This document shows positions 30,273-34,341 of a stretch of DNA of 34,341 bases, piece by piece (the stretch's first letter is position 1; each line of letters begins with the position of its first letter). The position numbers and the translations under genes are program-made. Origin of the DNA: JALOLG01 sp035557475 (GTDB lineage Bacteria; Actinomycetota; Acidimicrobiia; Acidimicrobiales; Ilumatobacteraceae); contig DATMDV010000232.1 of the NCBI GenBank assembly GCA_035557475.1, positions 1 through 34,341 on the forward strand. Direction: 5' to 3'. Below the pieces are notes generated by a model. It did not search any database, had not been told where the DNA came from, and saw nothing but the letters and a program-made list of their open reading frames with translations.

Positions 30273-30326
30273 TCGAACAGTTCGATCTGCGTCGACACCG
30301 TCTGCGCAGCAGTGCGAACTGTTCGA
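30273..30326 (-). terminator. Long stem-loop built from two nested palindromes after mftF
   Basis: Arms 30273-30290 and 30309-30326 pair over 18 bases with two mismatches, around an 18-base loop. Each arm holds its own palindrome, CGAACAGTTCG (30274-30284) and CGAACTGTTCG (30315-30325). It begins 16 bases past the mftF stop. It may end the mftEF transcript, or bind a regulator. The core resembles, but does not match, the actinobacterial LexA site, which has four bases between GAAC and GTTC rather than one. Confidence 0.7.
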
Positions 30327-30342
30327 CTGGGCTCGACGCGAC

Positions 30343-31617
30343 TCAGCTGTCGGGGCGGGAGCGGCCCGGCCAGGAGGTGAAACGGGGGATCAGGGGGGCG
30401 ATGGTGCGTTCGCGGCAGATGCCTTTCCACACTCCCACGCCGTACGCCATGTCGTCGGCGAGGTGGGCGGGATGCCGGAGGGGGAGCAATGCGGCGAGGG
30501 CGATCAACCGGGCCCGGCGCGACCGGATCGCGGCGACCAACACGATCGGCCACCACACTCGCCGCACGGCATCGGCGAGCAGCCGTCCGGCGTAGACGTT
30601 GCCGAGCCCGGCGATGCGCAGCGACACCTTCGGTGGCACGTCGCCCAGCTTGGGCACCAGCGCGGCGGCACTCCCCGCGCCGACGGCGACACCGGCGAGC
30701 GGATGACCGGCCGCGGCGAGCACCCACGAACCTGCGCTCCAACCGCTCATCTGCACCGGCGCCAGACGGCCTGGGTGCCGTTTCGAGAGCGGCGCTGCCG
30801 ACGATCCGTAGTCGATGCGCTGGCGGACCCACGCCAGCCACGTCGGACGCGGCGGGTGGTGCGCCTCGACCGCCGGCTCGTACCGGCACGTCCAGCCAGC
30901 CTCGTCGAGCCGCCACACGAGATCGACGTCCTCCCCGAACCGGACGTCGACGTCGAACCCACCGACCTCACGGATCGCATCGACACGGACGACGATGGCA
31001 GCGGCAGGGACGTAGCTCACTCGCGACCCGGCGCGGATGCGCGCCGGCTCCGGCCCGAGGTCGAGGGGCGAGCGTTGCTCCTCGTACCGCTCGAGCGCGC
31101 TGTCGCCCGGGGTGCTCCGGATGCGCGGGGCGACGAGCCCGACGCGCGAATCGTCGAAATGGGGGAGCAGCCCGTCGAGCCACGCATCGGGCAGCGCGAC
31201 GTCAGCGTCGACGAACGCCACCAGCGGCGTCGTGACGTGCTCGAGGCCGGCCATCCGGGCAGCGCCCGGGCCGATGTTGACGTCCGAGCGGATCGTCGCA
31301 CCGGCCACCGGCGATGGCGACGCGTCGTCGACCACGATCGTCCCGTCGGCGACCTGCACCAGTTCGCCGTGGACCGGGACGACGATCGTCACGTCGGAGA
31401 CGGCGAACTGATGTGACGACCCCGCGTCGGGGACTGGGTGGATCGCGCCTGCGTCGAGAAGTCGATCGACCAGGACCGACGGTGCGATCTCCTCGCCTCG
31501 CTCGATCCGCTCCACGACCTCGACGCCGCCCGTGGTGAGCCGGAACAGCCTCAGCGGCGACCCGCCGATCACGACGTCTCCGTGGCGCTCGACGGATCGG
31601 TCGAGTCGGTACTGCAT
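30343..31617 (-). CDS. mftF: Mycofactocin glycosyltransferase MftF
   Basis: A 424-residue family 2 glycosyltransferase. MftF adds a short glucose chain to premycofactocin, the redox cofactor made from the MftA peptide. The nucleotide-sugar motifs are VDDAS and FVDADV, and the acceptor region has FGEDVDLVWRLDEAGW. The segments SALERYEEQRSPLDLG and VRQRIDYGSSAAPL are typical of MftF rather than of general GT2 enzymes. The N-terminal 90 residues resemble a PqqD-like binding part (RLFRLTTGG). C-terminal hydrophobic segments may hold it at the membrane. The ATG at 31617 overlaps the mftE stop (TGATG). Confidence 0.9.
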   Translation of the reverse strand: MQYRLDRSVERHGDVVIGGSPLRLFRLTTGGVEVVERIERGEEIAPSVLVDRLLDAGAIHPVPDAGSSHQFAVSDVTIVVPVHGELVQVADGTIVVDDASPSPVAGATIRSDVNIGPGAARMAGLEHVTTPLVAFVDADVALPDAWLDGLLPHFDDSRVGLVAPRIRSTPGDSALERYEEQRSPLDLGPEPARIRAGSRVSYVPAAAIVVRVDAIREVGGFDVDVRFGEDVDLVWRLDEAGWTCRYEPAVEAHHPPRPTWLAWVRQRIDYGSSAAPLSKRHPGRLAPVQMSGWSAGSWVLAAAGHPLAGVAVGAGSAAALVPKLGDVPPKVSLRIAGLGNVYAGRLLADAVRRVWWPIVLVAAIRSRRARLIALAALLPLRHPAHLADDMAYGVGVWKGICRERTIAPLIPRFTSWPGRSRPDS

Positions 31618-32270
31618 CACGCCAGCCACGCGTCGACCGCATGGGCGAGATCGTCGGCGAGCCGCCGGAACAACTCGGTTCCGTGCTCCGCCGACGCCGC
31701 ACGTGGATCGCCCAACACCCCGCTCGTGCTCAGCGCGTATACGCCGGAGCGCACGAGGTCGGACGTCGACGGGATCGGGCCCGGCACCGCCCGCTCGAGG
31801 CGGACGAGATCGGGACGGACGGCGAGCATCAGCGACGTCTCCGTGCGCCCGGCGTGCGGATCGCCGCCGTCGACGCGTGGCCACCAGGCGAGGACCCGCC
31901 GCGCCTCGGATTCGAGGTGGGCGACCGCGCGACCGACCGCGGCGGCGTTGCCGCCATGACCGTTGACGAGCACGACACCGTGCGACCAGTCGGCCGACCG
32001 GACCAACTCGACCACGACCGAGTACATCGCGTCATTGCCGATCGACAACGTGCCGGCGAATCCCTGGTGCTCACCGCTGGCGGTGATCGAGACGGTCGGT
32101 GCGACGACGCAGTCGGACCGTCGGGCGCCGAGATCCCGCGCCAGGGCCTCGGCGATGATCGAATCGGTGGCGAGCGGAAGGTGCGGTCCGTGCTGCTCGC
32201 ACGAGCCGATCGGCACGACGACCACGCGCGTCGCGTCGACCTCCGGCCAGCTCACGTCACCCAGGTCCAC
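31617..32270 (-). CDS. mftE: Mycofactocin creatininase-family peptidase MftE
   Basis: A 217-residue creatininase-fold peptidase. MftE cuts the modified MftA peptide and releases the Val-Tyr-derived core that becomes the cofactor. Metal ligands are seen in GSCEQHGPHLPLATD (E25, H27 or H30, D36), VNGHGGN and GRTETS. The SGEHQGFAGTLSIG and GVLGDPRAASAEHG segments match MftE more than creatininase. The GTG at 32270 is fixed by TACCGT six bases upstream, so the pair has its own promoter. mftA, mftB, mftC and mftD are not in the window. Confidence 0.9.
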   Translation of the reverse strand: MDLGDVSWPEVDATRVVVVPIGSCEQHGPHLPLATDSIIAEALARDLGARRSDCVVAPTVSITASGEHQGFAGTLSIGNDAMYSVVVELVRSADWSHGVVLVNGHGGNAAAVGRAVAHLESEARRVLAWWPRVDGGDPHAGRTETSLMLAVRPDLVRLERAVPGPIPSTSDLVRSGVYALSTSGVLGDPRAASAEHGTELFRRLADDLAHAVDAWLA

Positions 32271-32276
32271 GCCGTG

Positions 32277-32282
32277 ACGGTA
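32277..32282 (-). promoter_or_regulatory. -10 element of mftEF
   Basis: On the reverse strand TACCGT (forward ACGGTA) lies six bases before the mftE GTG. CCGTGAC (32272-32278) is repeated in inverted form as GTCACGG about 30 bases further upstream, which could be a regulator site, weakly supported. Confidence 0.55.
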
Positions 32283-32406
32283 CCGAACCGGTGACTCCCG
32301 GGCTTTGGTCACGGTCGTCCGCGTCCGACGCGGAAGGCGGTGACGCAGGCGAGGTCGTGCGGTGGACCCGCGGCCCCGAGGTCGCGATCTGGGATGATGG
32401 CGTCCC

Positions 32407-32946
32407 GTGAGCGACATCGACACCGAGACCGACACCTCGTGGCTGTCGCCGGAGCGGCTCGAGCAAGTCCGCGCCCAGATGCCGATGGTGTACGTCGATG
32501 CCGTGCCGGTACGTGTCGACGCCGGTGGGATCGTCACCGAAGTCGGTCTCCTGTTGCGGGCCGCTCCCGACGGGACGATCAGTCGGATGGTGGTCAGCGG
32601 GCGAGTGCTGTTCGGTGAACGGGTGCGCGACGCGCTGATGCGACACTGCGAGAAGGATCTCGGGGCGCGGGCTTTTCCCCGCATCCCGGTCGACCCGGCG
32701 CCGTTCACGGTGGTCGAGTACTTCCCCGATCCCGATCGCAGCGGCTTCTACGACCCCCGCCAACACGCCGTGAGCCTCGCCTACGTCGTGCCCGTCGACG
32801 GGCACTGCGAACCGACGCAGGAAGCCCTCGACCTGGCCTGGTTCACGCCGGCGGAGGCGGTCAGCAACAAGGTCCGCAGCGAGATGACGAGTGGACAGGA
32901 TCGGCTCGTGCGGATGGCGCTGGCCCATGTCGGTCAGCTGCCGTGA
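32407..32946 (+). CDS. DUF4916 / Nudix-like protein
   Basis: A 179-residue protein that matches the actinobacterial DUF4916 pattern: WLSPERLEQV, MVYVDAVPVRVD, then a Nudix-like helix. The Nudix box GX5EX7REUXEEXGU is only partly kept: the glycine, first glutamate and arginine are present (GRVLFGERVRDALMR), but the catalytic REXXEE reads RHCEKD. Members may bind nucleotides without usual hydrolysis. The GTG follows a GATGAT element (32393-32398) by eight bases. It diverges from mftE. Confidence 0.8.
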   Translation: MSDIDTETDTSWLSPERLEQVRAQMPMVYVDAVPVRVDAGGIVTEVGLLLRAAPDGTISRMVVSGRVLFGERVRDALMRHCEKDLGARAFPRIPVDPAPFTVVEYFPDPDRSGFYDPRQHAVSLAYVVPVDGHCEPTQEALDLAWFTPAEAVSNKVRSEMTSGQDRLVRMALAHVGQLP

Positions 32947-32993
32947 AGGTGACCGTTCCGCGACCGTGCCACAAGAAGTCGGGGTGGTCCGCG

Positions 32994-32999
32994 TAGGCT
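32994..32999 (+). promoter_or_regulatory. -10 element of the DNA glycosylase gene
   Basis: TAGGCT lies seven bases before the GTG at 33007, again giving a leaderless start. Confidence 0.5.
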
Positions 33000-33006
33000 C
33001 GGCCGC

Positions 33007-33891
33007 GTGCCCGAAGGTGACACGATCCACCGCACTGCCAGTGCGATTCGCACCGCCCTCGTCGGTCGGCCGATGCTGCGGTTCGACGCTCCTCGTCTCG
33101 TGGGTCCCGTCCCGCAGGCGGGACGCACCGTCGAGACCGTCGAGAGCCATGGCAAGCACCTCGAGATCACGTGGGACGACGGGCTGATCCTCCACACCCA
33201 CATGCGGATGACGGGGTCGTGGCACCTGTACCGCTCCGAAGAACCGTGGCGTCGCCCATACCACCAGCTGCGGGCCGCGATCGAAACCACTGAGTGGGTC
33301 GCGGTGTGCTTCAACGCACCGGTCGTCGAGACGTACCGCGAGCCCGACCGGCGCCGCCATCCGGGCCGTGGACGGCTCGGCCCCGACCTGTGCAAGACCA
33401 CTACCGATCTCGGCGACGTCGTCGACCTCGTGCTGTCGTACCCCGAGCCGGAGGCCCGACTCCGCGACGTGATGCTCGATCAACGGGTGATGTGCGGTGT
33501 CGGCAACGTGTATCGGTGCGAGGTGCTGTGGGCGACCGAGTTGAGCCCGTGGGCGCACATCGGCGACCTCACCCATCACGACGCGGTCGTGCTCGTCAAC
33601 ACCGCGGCGGGGATGTTGCGGGCGGGCGCGCGCACGGGCCGGAGGGTCACGAACCCCGACGTTCGCGGTGGTTTGGCGGTCTACGGACGCAACGGTCAGG
33701 GGTGCGTGCGGTGCCACGAGACGATCGCGGTCCGCCGCGTCGGCGACCACGCCCGCTTGCTGTACTGGTGCGAAGGGTGTCAGGTCCGCCTCGACCCACG
33801 GCTGGTTGACGACTCGCGCGAGATGGACCCGCATCCGGCCGCGGCCAAGTTCCTGTCAGACCTCCCCTGGCGCCGCGAGGACCCGGCGTAG
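33007..33891 (+). CDS. Fpg/Nei-family DNA glycosylase/AP lyase
   Basis: A 294-residue base-excision repair enzyme. It starts with MPEGDTIHR, so the mature protein has the catalytic N-terminal proline and the following glutamate of the Fpg/Nei family. The segment GNVYRCEVLWA is the helix-two-turns-helix lead. The zinc finger is CVRCHETI with CEGC near residues 237-260. The start motif MPEGDT matches Nei more than Fpg. Such enzymes remove oxidised pyrimidines or purines and nick the strand. The GTG start is fixed by the conserved N-terminus. Confidence 0.9.
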   Translation: MPEGDTIHRTASAIRTALVGRPMLRFDAPRLVGPVPQAGRTVETVESHGKHLEITWDDGLILHTHMRMTGSWHLYRSEEPWRRPYHQLRAAIETTEWVAVCFNAPVVETYREPDRRRHPGRGRLGPDLCKTTTDLGDVVDLVLSYPEPEARLRDVMLDQRVMCGVGNVYRCEVLWATELSPWAHIGDLTHHDAVVLVNTAAGMLRAGARTGRRVTNPDVRGGLAVYGRNGQGCVRCHETIAVRRVGDHARLLYWCEGCQVRLDPRLVDDSREMDPHPAAAKFLSDLPWRREDPA

Positions 33892-33906
33892 GTCAGCGCA
33901 GTTCGC

Positions 33907-33943
33907 GACGCAACGCGAACCGCAGGCCGCTCCACGTTGCGTC
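33907..33943. terminator. Hairpin between convergent DNA glycosylase and ABC permease genes
   Basis: GACGCAACG (33907-33915) and CGTTGCGTC (33935-33943) form a perfect nine-base inverted repeat around a 19-base loop. It lies between two genes that end towards each other, so a two-way terminator is likely. Confidence 0.5.
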
Positions 33944-33985
33944 GATCGCGCCGGCCATGCTGTCGTCCGCGGCGGCGCCGTCCCG

Positions 33986-34341
33986 TCACTCCGTGGCGAT
34001 CGCCTGGAGCACGTCCATCTTCGACGCCTTGCGGGCGGGATACCACGCCGCCAGCACCCCGGCGAGGATCGCACCGATGAGCACGACGATGATCGTCGAG
34101 TACGGAATCGTGATCCCGTTGATGATGCTCTCGGGCACCGCGAGCGACAGCGCAACGCCGAGCGCGAGCCCGACGACGATGCCGACCACGGCGCCGAACA
34201 CCGACACGATCACGGCTTCCCACCTGACCGTGCGGCGCAACTGCCGGCGGGTCATCCCGACGGCGCGGAGCAGCCCGATCTCGCGTGTGCGTTCGAAGAC
34301 GGACAGCGCGAGTGTGATGGCGATGCCGACGATGGCGATGA
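33986..34341 (-). CDS. FtsX/MacB-type ABC transporter permease, C-terminal part
   Basis: The reverse strand reads open from the window end to a TGA at 33986-33988, giving the last 118 residues. The start of the visible part has FERTREIGLLRAVGMTRRQ, the hallmark cytoplasmic loop of FtsX-like permeases, followed by two hydrophobic segments and the tail AAWYPARKASKMDVLQAIA. Such permeases work with an ATPase to move lipids, peptides or drugs or to signal across the membrane. The gene continues beyond the window. An internal ATG at 34255 is not a true start. Confidence 0.93.
   Translation of the reverse strand, partial: IAIVGIAITLALSVFERTREIGLLRAVGMTRRQLRRTVRWEAVIVSVFGAVVGIVVGLALGVALSLAVPESIINGITIPYSTIIVVLIGAILAGVLAAWYPARKASKMDVLQAIATE

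Noticed and set aside
30274..30325. SOS (LexA) boxes near the DNA glycosylase gene
   Set aside because: The palindromes have one base between GAAC and GTTC instead of four, and they are not upstream of a repair gene.
32257..33834. 525-codon reverse ORF over the Nudix-like and DNA glycosylase genes
   Set aside because: Antisense shadow; both forward genes have clear family motifs.

Overview
The window is about 34 kb of high-GC DNA with strong third-position GC bias, frequent GTG starts and many stop/start overlaps. It carries two mycofactocin genes (mftE, mftF), a luciferase-like F420/flavin-type oxidoreductase and a mycothiol-isomerase-like domain. Many starts have a TANNNT -10 element only 6-8 bases upstream, the mark of leaderless transcripts. 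Together these point to an actinobacterium. I lean to the Acidimicrobiia (Ilumatobacter-like), but that narrower placement is an impression from protein style, not a proof.

Layout. (1) 1-5268: a SAM-dependent methyltransferase (cut by the window edge), two gamma-butyrobetaine-hydroxylase-type Fe(II)/2-oxoglutarate dioxygenases, a DMT/EamA exporter and a class II aldolase-fold protein. The set has the look of a small-molecule pathway, possibly betaine or carnitine-like. The aldolase gene is preceded by a short tandem-repeat leader encoding two mini-ORFs that both end in Cys-Cys-stop, each coupled to the next frame by TGATG. (2) 5281-6203: a hypothetical protein and a small lipoprotein. (3) 6222-13190: one tightly overlapped operon behind a clear -35/-10 promoter. 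It holds an M20 N-carbamoyl/allantoate-type amidohydrolase, a D-carbamoylase-type nitrilase, an SsnA-like aminohydrolase without its N-terminal strand region, a luciferase-like oxidoreductase and an XdhD-type fused Fe-S/molybdopterin hydroxylase. It resembles a nitrogen-heterocycle (purine, hydantoin or similar) degradation module. (4) 13323-15342: an ECF sigma factor, an anti-sigma/MDMPI fusion and a SnoaL-like protein. (5) 15362-24343: a mixed housekeeping stretch with CapA-like lipoprotein, M20 dipeptidase, M14 carboxypeptidase lipoprotein, gamma-glutamylcyclotransferase-like protein, alpha/beta-hydrolase-OsmC fusion, YihY membrane protein, uracil-DNA glycosylase, D-cysteine desulfhydrase-like PLP enzyme and an isopenicillin-N-synthase-like dioxygenase. 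(6) 24385-30056: a secreted transglycosylase-like protein with a degenerate M23 domain, a ROK sugar kinase, a YpfJ-type zinc metallopeptidase, and an overlapping pair of alanine-racemase-like and DUF418 membrane proteins. (7) 30343-34341: mftE-mftF without mftABCD, a DUF4916/Nudix-like protein, a Fpg/Nei DNA glycosylase and the C-terminus of an FtsX-type ABC permease.

The most interesting signals are the Cys-Cys leader ladder ahead of the aldolase gene (3314-3406), the unusual SsnA/XdhD/carbamoylase/luciferase-like operon (6222-13190), the sigma/anti-sigma-MDMPI pair, and the orphan mftEF pair followed by a long palindrome-rich stem-loop. No tRNA, rRNA, CRISPR array, insertion sequence or prophage was seen. 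No gap longer than 300 bases lacks a gene; the longest is 30057-30342, described below.
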